Shown here piece after piece: positions 1-6,465 of a stretch of DNA of 12,325 nucleotides (its first letter is position 1; every line of letters begins with the position of its first letter). The DNA comes from an uncultured Verrucomicrobia subdivision 3 bacterium (GTDB lineage Bacteria > Verrucomicrobiota > Verrucomicrobiae > Limisphaerales > CAMLLE01): the NCBI GenBank assembly GCA_946480555.1, contig CAMLLE010000028.1, positions 1 through 12,325 on the forward strand, written 5' to 3'. Below the pieces are notes generated by a model. The model was given only the letters and a program-made list of their open reading frames with translations, ran no database searches and was not told the origin of the DNA. The position numbers and the translations under genes were made by a program.

Positions 1-891
1 TCGATTCATGAGACGAAAAGCGCGCTGGAGTATGCCGGGAAGCTCGCCGTGCTGCGCAAGGAGTTCGCCAGCCAGATGGAAATCGTCATGCGCGTCTATT
101 TCGAAAAGCCGCGCACAACGATCGGCTGGAAAGGCCTGATCAATGATCCGCATCTCGACAACACCCAGGACGTTGAATCCGGTCTCAAGATCGCGCGCCG
201 GCTGTTGCTCGAAATCACGGAAATGGGTTTGCCCGCTGCCACCGAGTTTCTCGATCCGATCATCCCGCAATACATCGCCGACCTGATTTCCTGGGCCGCC
301 ATTGGTGCCCGCACCACAGAAAGCCAGACGCATCGCGAACTGGCCAGCGGCCTCTCGATGCCGGTTGGTTTCAAGAACGCCACTGACGGCAGTTTGCAGA
401 TCGCCGTTGATGCCATGTATTCCGCGCGCACGCCGCACAGCTTTCTGGGCATCGATCAAGACGGTTTCACGGGCATCGTCCGTACCACTGGCAATCAGGA
501 CGGACACGTCGTCCTGCGCGGCGGCCGCGCGCAGACAAATTACGATGCGAAGAGCATCGCGGAGGCGGAAGCGAAGCTGACCCAGGCGAAGCTGCGACCT
601 GTGTTGATGGTGGATTGCAGCCATGCGAATTCCGGCAAACAACCCGCGCGCCAGGAAGACGTCTGGAAAAGCATCATCGAACAACGCGTTGGCGGAACCA
701 AATCGCTGATCGGCGCAATGATCGAGAGCTTTCTCTGCGAAGGCGCGCAGCCGATTCCGACCAACAAGGCCGACCTGCGTTACGGCGTCTCCATCACCGA
801 CCCGTGCATCTCGTGGGAAACCACGGAACGCATGCTGCGCTGGGGATTTGAGAAACTGGCAGCCGCGCCGAAGGAAGCCGCGGTGGCGTAA
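1..891 (+). CDS. 3-deoxy-7-phosphoheptulonate (DAHP) synthase, class I AroF/G/H type, 5'-truncated
   Basis: Condenses phosphoenolpyruvate and erythrose 4-phosphate to DAHP, the entry step of the shikimate pathway, in the cytoplasm. The frame is open from base 1 (reads [15 protein letters not shown]), so the gene starts upstream; the first in-window possible starts are not the true start. The visible 296 residues align by eye along most of E. coli AroG/Aro[37 protein letters not shown] and VGFKN-TDG are the family's active-site blocks. Of the metal ligands known from AroG, the His of DCSHANS (codon at 622), the Glu of MIESFLCEG (724) and the Asp of [10 protein letters not shown] (799) are present; the ligand Cys would lie in the GPC just before the window edge. 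The SIHE start of the visible part fits the residues after that Cys. Some segments resemble AroF more than AroG, so no isozyme symbol or feedback specificity is assigned. Stop TAA at 889-891. Confidence 0.95.
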   Translation, partial: SIHETKSALEYAGKLAVLRKEFASQMEIVMRVYFEKPRTTIGWKGLINDPHLDNTQDVESGLKIARRLLLEITEMGLPAATEFLDPIIPQYIADLISWAAIGARTTESQTHRELASGLSMPVGFKNATDGSLQIAVDAMYSARTPHSFLGIDQDGFTGIVRTTGNQDGHVVLRGGRAQTNYDAKSIAEAEAKLTQAKLRPVLMVDCSHANSGKQPARQEDVWKSIIEQRVGGTKSLIGAMIESFLCEGAQPIPTNKADLRYGVSITDPCISWETTERMLRWGFEKLAAAPKEAAVA

Positions 892-898
892 TTTCGGA

Positions 899-921
899 GC
901 GGCGTCTCTGGCGAGCGCCGC
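899..921 (+). terminator. Possible stem-loop after the DAHP synthase gene
   Basis: Seven bases after the stop codon, GCGGCG (899-904) and CTC (906-908) can pair with GAG (913-915) and CGCCGC (916-921). This gives a 9-bp GC stem with one bulged T and a TGGC loop. No U-run follows, so it is not a canonical intrinsic terminator; it may be a Rho-type or processing hairpin, or chance in GC-rich DNA. A weaker GGCGGC/GCCGCC pair follows near 938-962. The rest of the 132-bp gap to queE shows no clear promoter or riboswitch. Confidence 0.3.
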
Positions 922-1023
922 ACACTTCAATCGAGAATGGCGGCGCTCTCCAGAAAGGCCGCCCACGCAGTCGCACCTGTTCAAAGGCTTTCCTCTCCTT
1001 CGCTCCAGCCGTAGAGTTCGCGC

Positions 1024-1803
1024 ATGTCCGAGACGCTCGTCATCAACGAGATTTACCTCAGCCTGCAAGGTGAGAGCACCTTCGCCGGGCTGCCGTGCGT
1101 GTTCGTCCGGCTCACCGCGTGCAATCTCCGCTGTTCCTATTGCGACACTGCGTACGCTTTCACCGAAGGCTCGAAGCGAACGCTGGAAGAAGCCCGCGCC
1201 GAAGTCCACGGCATTGCCGCCGCCTATGGCGATGGCAAATGGTCGATCGCAAATCTTCAGCCGACCAATCCTCCATCCTCAACTCTCCATCATCGCCTGC
1301 CGTTGGTGGAACTGACCGGCGGCGAACCGCTGCTGCAGAGGAATTCCCTGAAGCTGATGGAGCAACTCTGCGATGACGGCTTCACTGTGTTGCTCGAAAC
1401 GAGCGGCGCGCACGACATATCGCCAGTGGATCCTCGCGTGCGACGGATCATGGATTTGAAGTGTCCGAGCAGCGGCGAAGTGGAGCGCAATCGTTGGGAA
1501 AACATTCCGCACCTGAAAAGCACGGACGAAATCAAGTTCGTGATCGGCACGCGTGAGGACTACGAATGGGCGAAGGCAAAACTTCAGGCGCATTCGCTGG
1601 CCAGCATTTGTCCGCTGTTGTTCTCGTGGATTCATCCGCTCGCGCCGGAGCAGCAGGACAAATCGTTGAAACGCTTTCCTGCCGGACAGACGTCGATCAC
1701 ACGCCAGGAGTTGGTCGAACGCATCGTCGCGGATGCTTTGCCGGTGCGGTTTCAACTGCAGATGCACAAGATCATCTGGCCGCCGGAACAGCGAGGCGTT
1801 TGA
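1024..1803 (+). CDS. queE: 7-carboxy-7-deazaguanine synthase QueE (radical SAM)
   Basis: Converts 6-carboxytetrahydropterin to 7-carboxy-7-deazaguanine, on the route to preQ0 and queuosine. The radical-SAM iron-sulfur motif is C33-x3-C37-x2-C40 (TACNLRCSYCDT), followed directly by DTAYAF as is usual for QueE. The N-terminus NEIYLSLQGESTFAGLPCVFVRL is the family's opening, the SAM-binding LTGGEPLLQ lies at 97-105, and the C-terminus QLQMHKIIWP ends in GV, also typical. ATG 1024 is chosen because homology begins right after it; no good Shine-Dalgarno is visible. At 259 aa it is longer than most QueE proteins; part of the excess is a Pro/Ser/Thr/His-rich stretch at about 80-91 with a repeat-like coding sequence (see findings). 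No queC, queD or queF is visible nearby, so the pathway is not clustered here. Confidence 0.93.
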   Translation: MSETLVINEIYLSLQGESTFAGLPCVFVRLTACNLRCSYCDTAYAFTEGSKRTLEEARAEVHGIAAAYGDGKWSIANLQPTNPPSSTLHHRLPLVELTGGEPLLQRNSLKLMEQLCDDGFTVLLETSGAHDISPVDPRVRRIMDLKCPSSGEVERNRWENIPHLKSTDEIKFVIGTREDYEWAKAKLQAHSLASICPLLFSWIHPLAPEQQDKSLKRFPAGQTSITRQELVERIVADALPVRFQLQMHKIIWPPEQRGV

Positions 1804-1812
1804 GATGCAGAC

Positions 1813-1833
1813 TTCCAAGTTCCAAGTTCCAAG
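1813..1833 (+). repeat. Tandem heptamer TTCCAAG x3
   Basis: Three perfect head-to-tail copies of TTCCAAG begin 10 bases after the queE stop codon. They form the left edge of the composite palindrome; degenerate copies lie in inverted orientation at the right edge. Confidence 0.85.
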
Positions 1834-1886
1834 TGTGAAGGAAGCGCGAAGCGCAAGCTGCATTCTGAAAGAGTGCCGGCAGGTGG

Positions 1887-1915
1887 CCACGGGTAAAGCG
1901 AAGCGAAACCCGTGG
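1887..1915 (+). repeat. 29-bp palindromic repeat, copy 1
   Basis: Perfect 8-bp arms CCACGGGT (1887-1894) and ACCCGTGG (1908-1915) flank a 13-base GCGAA-rich spacer. The reverse complement of 2001-2029 matches this copy at 27 of 29 positions, differing only at two spacer bases. Confidence 0.85.
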
Positions 1916-2000
1916 AGCGGTGGCCTGATTCGATCTTCGCCCCGAAGCGGGCGACGGCTTCTGCCGCCCCTTCAGGGCTCATCGTGTTTTTGTGTTTTGT

Positions 2001-2029
2001 CCACGGGTTTCGCTTTGCTTCACCCGTGG
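2001..2029 (-). repeat. 29-bp palindromic repeat, copy 2 (inverted)
   Basis: Perfect arms CCACGGGT (2001-2008) and ACCCGTGG (2022-2029) flank a 13-base spacer, here in the complementary orientation to copy 1. The two copies could pair with each other to form a larger cruciform or RNA hairpin. Confidence 0.85.
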
Positions 2030-2088
2030 CTACTGGCTTTCGCTCCTTCGGAGCTTGGGAACCTGGAGTTCGGAACTTCCCTTCGCCA

Positions 2089-3387
2089 ATGACCACCCGC
2101 GACACGCTCGATCTGCTCCGCGCCTACGAATCGCGCAACGTGCTGTTCACGGAAGCGGACGGTTCCTGGCCGATCGTTTGGGAAAGGGCAAAAGGCGTAC
2201 ATGTCTGGGACGCGGAGGACAAGAAGTATCTGGATTTGACCGCAGCCTTTGGCGTCGCCGCCGCCGGCCACGCGAACCCGCGTGTCGTGGAAGCCGCGAA
2301 GAAACAGCTCGGCTCACTCGTGCATGCCATGGGGGATGTGCATCCGCACGCTCGCAAAGCCGAATTAGCGCGGCAGCTGAGCCGCCTCACCTTCGAACGC
2401 TGGTCAGCCGAATCGCGATCGGAGCATGGCAAAACCATCTTCTGCAATTCCGGTTTCGAAGCCGTGGAAGCCGCTTTAAAGACTGCATTGCTCGCAACCG
2501 GCAAACACGGCGTGATCGCTTTTCACGGCGGTTATCACGGCCTTGGCTATGGCGCGCTGAACGCCACGCACCGCGACCACTTCCGCAATCCCTTTCGCGC
2601 GCAGCTGAAGGAATTCGCCAGCTTCGTCCAATTCCCCACGCGCGCCGTCGATCTTCCGATTTTGGAGCAGGCAATCGAACGCCAGTTTCGCCGCGGCAGC
2701 ATCGGCGCGATTCTCGTCGAGCCCGTTCAAGCTCGCGGCGGCATCAATGTTCCGCCGCGCGAATTCCTGCCGCTGCTCCGGCGCGTTTGCGATCAACACA
2801 AGGCGTTGCTGATTTTGGATGAAATTTACACGGGCTTCGGTCGCACGGGAAAATGGTTCGCGTGCGAACACGCCGGCGTGGTTCCCGATGTGATCTGCCT
2901 GGGCAAAGCAATGACCGGCGGATTTCCGATGTCCGCCTGCGTCGGGCGCGCGGACGTGATGGATCACGCGTGGCCTGCGTCAACGGGGGAAGCGATTCAC
3001 ACCAGCACGTTTCTTGGGCATCCGGTCGGTTGCGCGATGGCGCTGGCGCAGATTGCGGAGATTGAAACGGACGATCTTGCGGAACGCAGCGCTGCGCTTG
3101 GCTTGTTTCTATTGAACGAATTGAACGCGCTGTTGCCGCTGGTGGGTTTGCAGCTGCACGCGCGGGGATTGGGTTTGATGGCTGGACTGGAATTGCGCTC
3201 GGAAGCCGGGAAGCCGGCGACGGACGCAGCGCTGGGCGCGATCAAGCGGATGTTGCATCGCGGCTACATCCTGCTCCCGGAAGGTGAACACGGAAACGTC
3301 ATCAGCTTCACGCCGCCGCTGACGATCACCAAGGCGCAACTTGCGGAAACGCTCGCGGCGCTGACGGAAGTTCTTAACCAGAGATGA
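2089..3387 (+). CDS. Class III PLP-dependent aminotransferase (acetylornithine/GABA transaminase family)
   Basis: Transfers an amino group using pyridoxal phosphate; the substrate cannot be read from sequence. Fold-type I, class III hallmarks, counted from ATG 2089 (432 aa): [13 protein letters not shown] at 119-131 (cofactor phosphate binding), FHGGYHG at 145-151 (ring stacking), [14 protein letters not shown] at 241-254 with D244 as the residue contacting the pyridine nitrogen, and [12 protein letters not shown] at 269-280 with K273 as the Schiff-base lysine. HTSTFLGHP at 304-312 is also typical. The length fits the family. ATG 2089 is chosen because family-like sequence begins there; the frame is open back to 1912, but that part is translated repeat DNA. 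No argB, argJ or gab partners are adjacent, so ArgD or GabT identity is not claimed. The last residues (NQR) and the TGA stop lie in an ACACGGAT-type repeat. rsmA follows after 19 bp. Confidence 0.9.
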   Translation: MTTRDTLDLLRAYESRNVLFTEADGSWPIVWERAKGVHVWDAEDKKYLDLTAAFGVAAAGHANPRVVEAAKKQLGSLVHAMGDVHPHARKAELARQLSRLTFERWSAESRSEHGKTIFCNSGFEAVEAALKTALLATGKHGVIAFHGGYHGLGYGALNATHRDHFRNPFRAQLKEFASFVQFPTRAVDLPILEQAIERQFRRGSIGAILVEPVQARGGINVPPREFLPLLRRVCDQHKALLILDEIYTGFGRTGKWFACEHAGVVPDVICLGKAMTGGFPMSACVGRADVMDHAWPASTGEAIHTSTFLGHPVGCAMALAQIAEIETDDLAERSAALGLFLLNELNALLPLVGLQLHARGLGLMAGLELRSEAGKPATDAALGAIKRMLHRGYILLPEGEHGNVISFTPPLTITKAQLAETLAALTEVLNQR

Positions 3388-3406
3388 ACACGGATTCACA
3401 CGGATC
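3376..3406 (+). repeat. ACACGGAT-type short repeat spanning the aminotransferase stop and running up to the rsmA start
   Basis: ACACGGAT occurs at 3388-3395 and 3398-3405, a 10-base period, preceded by AACCAGAGATGA. Similar 'AACCACGGATGAACACGGAT' strings are, from memory, widespread intergenic repeats in Verrucomicrobiota and other environmental genomes. It covers the TGA (3385-3387) of the upstream gene and ends one base before the rsmA ATG. Confidence 0.6.
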
Positions 3407-4243
3407 ATGAGGCTTTCGGAAATGCGGGAACTGCTGGCGCGGGACAACGTCCAGCTCACGAAATCGCTGGGACAAAACTTCCTCCACGACGAGCATCAAT
3501 TGCAGCGCATCGTCGCCATGGCGGAGCTGAAGCCGACCGATAAGGTTCTGGAAATCGGGCCCGGGCTCGGACCATTGACGGAGTTGTTGCTCCCGCGCGC
3601 CGGTGAAGTGCTCGCAATCGAGAAGGATCAACGGCTGGTTGAAATCCTGCGCGAACGCTTTCAACTGAATGGGGCGGATGGCACGAGCAATCTGAACCTG
3701 CTGCACGACGACGCCCTCCGGCTTCTGGAGCGAGAAGATCGCGATTGGCGCGACTGGAAGCTCGTCGCGAACCTGCCGTATTCCGTCGCATCACCGATCC
3801 TGGTGGAGCTGGCGAAAGGCGGACGTTCACCCGAACGCCTCGTGGTGACGCTGCAATTGGAAGTTGCGCGCCGGTTGATGGCGAAAGCGGACGACGACGA
3901 CTACGGCGTGCTGACGTTGCTCGTGCAAATCGACTTCGAGCCGCGCGGCATGTTCAAGATTCCGTCGAGCTGTTTCTTTCCCGAGCCCGGCGTGGATTCC
4001 GCGTGCGTTTGCCTGATGCGGCGTCCAGAGCCGTTGCTCGCCGCGGAACAGTGTCCGACGTTCACGCGGTTGGTGAAGCTCGCCTTTTCGCAGCGGCGGA
4101 AAATGATGCTGAAACTGCTGAAACAAAACTGGCCGCTGGAGAAGCTTTCGGCGGCGTTTGCAAGCCTCGGCATTTCACCGCAGGAACGGGCGGAGAAATT
4201 GAGCCTGGAGCAGTTTGTTGAACTGACGAAGATCCTCCATTGA
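3407..4243 (+). CDS. rsmA: 16S rRNA (adenine1518-N6/adenine1519-N6)-dimethyltransferase RsmA (KsgA)
   Basis: Dimethylates two adjacent adenines in the 3'-terminal hairpin of 16S rRNA during small-subunit maturation, using SAM. In 278 aa the family landmarks are clear: LGQNFLHD at 21-28, SAM-binding motif I EIGPGLGPLTELLL at 49-62, the acidic motif II AIEKD at 70-74, HDDAL at 100-104, and the catalytic motif IV NLPY at 122-125. The C-terminal helical part includes FSQRRKMMLKLLK, as in other KsgA proteins. ATG 3407 is kept because MRLSEMRELLARDN...LTKSLGQNFL matches the usual N-terminal spacing; ATG 3422 (M6) is an alternative. No Shine-Dalgarno is visible, since the upstream bases are repeat sequence. 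The stop overlaps the TTG start of the next gene by 4 bases (TTGA), suggesting translational coupling. Confidence 0.95.
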   Translation: MRLSEMRELLARDNVQLTKSLGQNFLHDEHQLQRIVAMAELKPTDKVLEIGPGLGPLTELLLPRAGEVLAIEKDQRLVEILRERFQLNGADGTSNLNLLHDDALRLLEREDRDWRDWKLVANLPYSVASPILVELAKGGRSPERLVVTLQLEVARRLMAKADDDDYGVLTLLVQIDFEPRGMFKIPSSCFFPEPGVDSACVCLMRRPEPLLAAEQCPTFTRLVKLAFSQRRKMMLKLLKQNWPLEKLSAAFASLGISPQERAEKLSLEQFVELTKILH

Positions 4244-5100
4244 AGAGCTCGCGCTTGAAGTTGCTGTTCGTGTGCAGCCGGAATCGGCGTCGAAGCCTTA
4301 CCGCGGAGATGGCCTTCGCGAAGCATCCGCATTGGGAAGTTCGTTCCGCCGGCACAGAACCAACCGCGCGCGTGAAGGCCAGCGCAGGCTTGATCGGCTG
4401 GGCCGACGTGATTTTGGTGATGGAGAAACGGCACAAAGAGATTCTTGCGGAACGATTCGGCGAAGCCCTGGCCGAGAAGCCATGCTTTTGCCTGAGGATT
4501 CCTGACGAGTTTGAGTTGATGGATGCCGATTTGATTGGGTTGCTCGAAGCCAGCGTGTCCGCGCATCTTGGTGAACCTGCTATGCCTGAAGATATTTTTG
4601 ACGTGGTGAACGAACGCGACGAAGTGATCGGCAGCCGGCCGCGCAGCGAAGTGCATCGTCTCGGGCTGCTTCATCGCGCGGTGCATATTTTCGTGTTCAA
4701 CTCACGCGGCGAACTTTTCCTTCAGAAGCGTTCGATGAAGAAGGACCGGCATCCGGGTGTTTGGGATTCGTCCGCATCCGGACACGTGGATTCCGGTGAG
4801 GATTACGACACCAGCGCAGTGCGGGAACTGGAAGAGGAGATCGGGCTGAAGCTCGCGGAAGCGCCCGAACGTTTGTTCAAGATCGATGCCTGCGCTGAAA
4901 CGGAACAGGAATTCGTCTGGCTTTATCGCTGCGAATCGGAAGGGCCATTCACGTTGAACGCGGAGGAGATCGACTGCGGCGGCTGGTTCTCAACTGAGCA
5001 TCTGAATCGCTGGCTGTCGGAGCGGCCACAGGATTTCGCCCCGGCATTTGTTTTTCTTTGGGAAAAACGCAGAAGCGCGGAGAACGCAAAGGGACGCTGA
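4240..5100 (+). CDS. LMW protein-tyrosine-phosphatase-like domain fused to a Nudix hydrolase
   Basis: One uninterrupted 286-aa frame joins two domains. Residues about 6-110 resemble the short LMW-PTP-like proteins: P-loop C12-x5-R18-S19 (VCSRNRRRSLTAEM), RSAGTEP at 35-41, WADVILVMEK at 54-63 and IPDEFELM at 87-94. Residues 115-277 are a Nudix hydrolase of the YfcD/IDI-like subgroup, with DVVNERDEVIG, SEVHRLGLLHRAVHIFVFN and a perfect Nudix box at 181-203 (GHVDSGE...RELEEEIGL). The Cys needed by type I isopentenyl-diphosphate isomerase is absent (WDSSASGHVD), so IDI activity is unlikely; hydrolysis of a nucleoside- or other diphosphate is the family expectation. Start TTG 4240 overlaps the rsmA stop. 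An internal ATG at 4582 (M115, weak GGTG upstream) could start a separate 172-aa Nudix protein of normal length. The last ten residues (RRSAENAKGR) come from a repeat arm. Confidence 0.85.
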   Translation: MKSSRLKLLFVCSRNRRRSLTAEMAFAKHPHWEVRSAGTEPTARVKASAGLIGWADVILVMEKRHKEILAERFGEALAEKPCFCLRIPDEFELMDADLIGLLEASVSAHLGEPAMPEDIFDVVNERDEVIGSRPRSEVHRLGLLHRAVHIFVFNSRGELFLQKRSMKKDRHPGVWDSSASGHVDSGEDYDTSAVRELEEEIGLKLAEAPERLFKIDACAETEQEFVWLYRCESEGPFTLNAEEIDCGGWFSTEHLNRWLSERPQDFAPAFVFLWEKRRSAENAKGR

Positions 5101-5140
5101 GAACGCTCTGCGAACTCTGCGTTCTCCGCGTCTCCGCGTT
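5066..5140. repeat. 26-bp inverted repeat at a convergent gene junction
   Basis: The left arm 5066-5091 and right arm 5115-5140 are reverse complements at 22 of 26 positions, with a 23-base loop. The right arm contains CTCTGCGTTCTCCGCG, recalled as part of a common intergenic repeat family in environmental bacteria. The left arm lies inside the end of the Nudix gene and precedes its TGA (5098-5100). It lies between the + strand Nudix gene and the - strand VOC gene, so the hairpin may serve as a transcription end for one or both; there is no U-run. Confidence 0.75.
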
Positions 5141-5150
5141 AAGGGATTTC

Positions 5151-5179
5151 AACCACGGAACACACGGACGCCACGGAAG
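5151..5179 (+). repeat. CACGGA tandem repeat, 9-bp period x3
   Basis: ACGGA recurs at 5155, 5164 and 5173, exactly 9 bases apart, within CCACGGAAC/ACACGGACG/CCACGGAAG. It is related in sequence to the repeat at 3376-3406. The remaining bases to the VOC stop codon (5180-5259) show nothing recognisable. Confidence 0.65.
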
Positions 5180-5259
5180 CTTTTACGAAAAGGGTTCGAG
5201 CTGAACTCATCGTTTAAGATTCCATCTCGGCGAACCTTGCCCTGGTTCCGCAAAGCGTT

Positions 5260-5655
5260 TCACCGCACTGGCGAATCGGCGGAGCGTTCCACGAAGTGCA
5301 GGAGATTGCCTTCGGGATCGGAGAAGAAGAGAACGCGGCCACCACCGCCGGCGGGTTTGATCTCTTCAGTGAAACTCACGCCGCGCTTTTCCAGTTCCGC
5401 TTTCGCGGCCTCGATGGATTCCACGCGCAGCGCCACATGCCGCCAGCCGTTCAATTTGTTGTTCGCGGTTTCATTTACTGCGAAATCGCCGGCGTAGATT
5501 TCGATCATGACGCCGCCGGGCAACCGCAGCAGAAACATGGGCGGTGTCTGGCCATTGGCGAACGCCACTTCCGCAGCGAACGCGTTCACGTACCAGTTCT
5601 TCAGCGCTTCAGGATCGCGCGCGGGAAGTCCGAGATGCTCGATGGCGAATTTCAT
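5260..5655 (-). CDS. VOC-family (glyoxalase/bleomycin-resistance fold) protein
   Basis: A 131-aa protein with two beta-alpha-beta-beta-beta modules, the vicinal oxygen chelate fold. Module 1 starts with FAIEHLGLPARDPEALKNWYVNAF and carries MIEIY; module 2 has WRHVALRV, then RVLFFSDPEGNLLHFVE. Likely metal ligands are H7, E52, H73 and E123, the standard two-His/two-Glu set, so it may be an active metalloenzyme. Substrate is unknown; family members include glyoxalase I, dioxygenases and antibiotic-modifying enzymes. Start at ATG 5655 (read on the - strand) is chosen because the fold begins there; the frame extends to 5733 with no family-like sequence. It is the only clear minus-strand gene here: convergent with the Nudix gene and divergent from clpP. 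Confidence 0.85.
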   Translation of the reverse strand: MKFAIEHLGLPARDPEALKNWYVNAFAAEVAFANGQTPPMFLLRLPGGVMIEIYAGDFAVNETANNKLNGWRHVALRVESIEAAKAELEKRGVSFTEEIKPAGGGGRVLFFSDPEGNLLHFVERSADSPVR

Positions 5656-5742
5656 GGGCAAATACTTAATGGGCGAACCGAGCGGCGCCATGTTTTTCGC
5701 CATTGCTCCCCGGGCTTCACGGCTCGCTTTCAAGCCCTTTCA

Positions 5743-5771
5743 CCGAGGCGATTTTCCATCCAGCCGAGGCG
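5743..5771 (+). promoter_or_regulatory. Direct repeat CCGAGGCG x2 upstream of clpP
   Basis: CCGAGGCG occurs at 5743-5750 and 5764-5771, 21 bases apart, about two helical turns. The second copy ends one base before a TTGACC -35-like hexamer. Position and spacing would suit an activator or repressor site, but an 8-mer pair in GC-rich DNA may be chance. Confidence 0.25.
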
Positions 5772-5772
5772 C

Positions 5773-5801
5773 TTGACCTGCCATGGGGCGTCCATTAGGT
5801 T
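5773..5801 (+). promoter_or_regulatory. Candidate sigma70-type promoter for clpP-clpX
   Basis: TTGACC (5773-5778, 5 of 6 to consensus) is followed by a 17-base spacer and TAGGTT (5796-5801, 3 of 6). Transcription would begin about 5808, leaving a short leader before ATG 5822. The spacing is optimal but the -10 is weak. Confidence 0.35.
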
Positions 5802-5821
5802 GCCCACCAGAGATTATATCT

Positions 5822-6463
5822 ATGCAAAATTTCCTAGTGCCAATGGTGGTCGAGCAAACCGGCCGGGGCGAGCGCGGTTATGACATTTACTCCCGTTTGC
5901 TGGTCGATCGCATTGTGTTCCTCGGCACGCCGGTCGATGACATGGTGGCCAACCTCATCATTGCACAGCTCCTGTTCCTTCAAATGACCGATCCCAAGAA
6001 GGACATTCATCTCTACATCAATTCTCCCGGCGGCAGCGTCACGGCGGGTCTCGCGATTTACGACACGATGCAATTTCTCACGTGCGACGTGAACACCTAC
6101 TGCATCGGCCAGGCCGCCAGCATGGGCGCGGTGCTGCTCTGCGGTGGCACAAAGGGCAAGCGTTATGCGCTGCCGAATTCCAACATCATGATCCACCAGG
6201 TGTTGGGTGGTGCTGAAGGCCCTGCGAGCGATGTCGAAATCCGTGTCAAATACATGCTCAAGCTGAAGCAACGCCTGAACGGGATCATTTCCAAGCACAC
6301 CGGCAAATCGATCGATCAGGTGGAAAAAGACTGCGATCGCGACAACTTCATGAGCGCCGAGGAAGCCAAGGCTTACGGGCTCGTGGATGAGGTCGTCCAG
6401 TCCCGGAAGGAAATTCCCGGTCTCGCTGAACGCGCGACCTCTCTCATCGACAAGAAAGAATAA
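5822..6463 (+). CDS. clpP: ATP-dependent Clp protease proteolytic subunit ClpP
   Basis: Serine peptidase that forms the barrel-shaped proteolytic chamber of ClpXP or ClpAP in the cytoplasm. From ATG 5822 (213 aa) the catalytic triad is visible: S100 in [12 protein letters not shown]125 in MIHQVLGG and D174 in [12 protein letters not shown]. The oxyanion-loop INSPGGSV at 66-73 and the handle helix region are conserved. The N-terminal [22 protein letters not shown] is the usual start of mature ClpP, so at most a very short propeptide is present. ATG 5822 is preferred over 5783, whose extension is not ClpP-like; ATG 5843 (M8) is possible. No strong Shine-Dalgarno. clpX follows after 2 bases. No trigger factor gene lies upstream, unlike many tig-clpP-clpX clusters. 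Confidence 0.96.
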   Translation: MQNFLVPMVVEQTGRGERGYDIYSRLLVDRIVFLGTPVDDMVANLIIAQLLFLQMTDPKKDIHLYINSPGGSVTAGLAIYDTMQFLTCDVNTYCIGQAASMGAVLLCGGTKGKRYALPNSNIMIHQVLGGAEGPASDVEIRVKYMLKLKQRLNGIISKHTGKSIDQVEKDCDRDNFMSAEEAKAYGLVDEVVQSRKEIPGLAERATSLIDKKE

Positions 6464-6465
6464 TC

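Larger units (their letters stand above)
1811..2083. repeat. Composite imperfect inverted-repeat island between queE and the aminotransferase gene
   Basis: The 285-bp gap holds a nested palindrome. The outer arms are TTCCAAG heptamers on the left and, reading inward on the other strand, TTCC/CTCC/TTCCCAAG near 2052-2083 on the right. Inside these come partly matching AAGCGCGAAGC-like stretches, then two inverted copies of a 29-bp palindrome (1887-1915 and 2001-2029). The core around 1936-1980 is GC-rich, with CGGC-TTCT-GCCG at 1955-1966 flanked by GGG and CCC. No transposase is encoded. It resembles a REP/BIME- or MITE-like non-autonomous element. The element stays open in the aminotransferase frame from 1912, which would mislead a longest-ORF start call. 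Confidence 0.7.

Noticed and set aside
892..1023. preQ1 riboswitch before queE
   Set aside because: I could not find a preQ1-type pseudoknot with an A-rich tail; the gap is GC-rich with only simple stems.
848..1315. Plus-strand open frame bridging the DAHP synthase end and queE
   Set aside because: Arg/Ser-rich and in a different frame from both genes, with no motif; it overlaps the conserved QueE N-terminus.
1811..2083. CRISPR array
   Set aside because: The repeats are only two inverted 29-mers and three adjacent heptamers; there are no regular spacers and no cas genes.
5656..5733. N-terminal extension of the VOC protein
   Set aside because: The 26 extra residues are not fold-like, and homology begins exactly at the Met at 5655.
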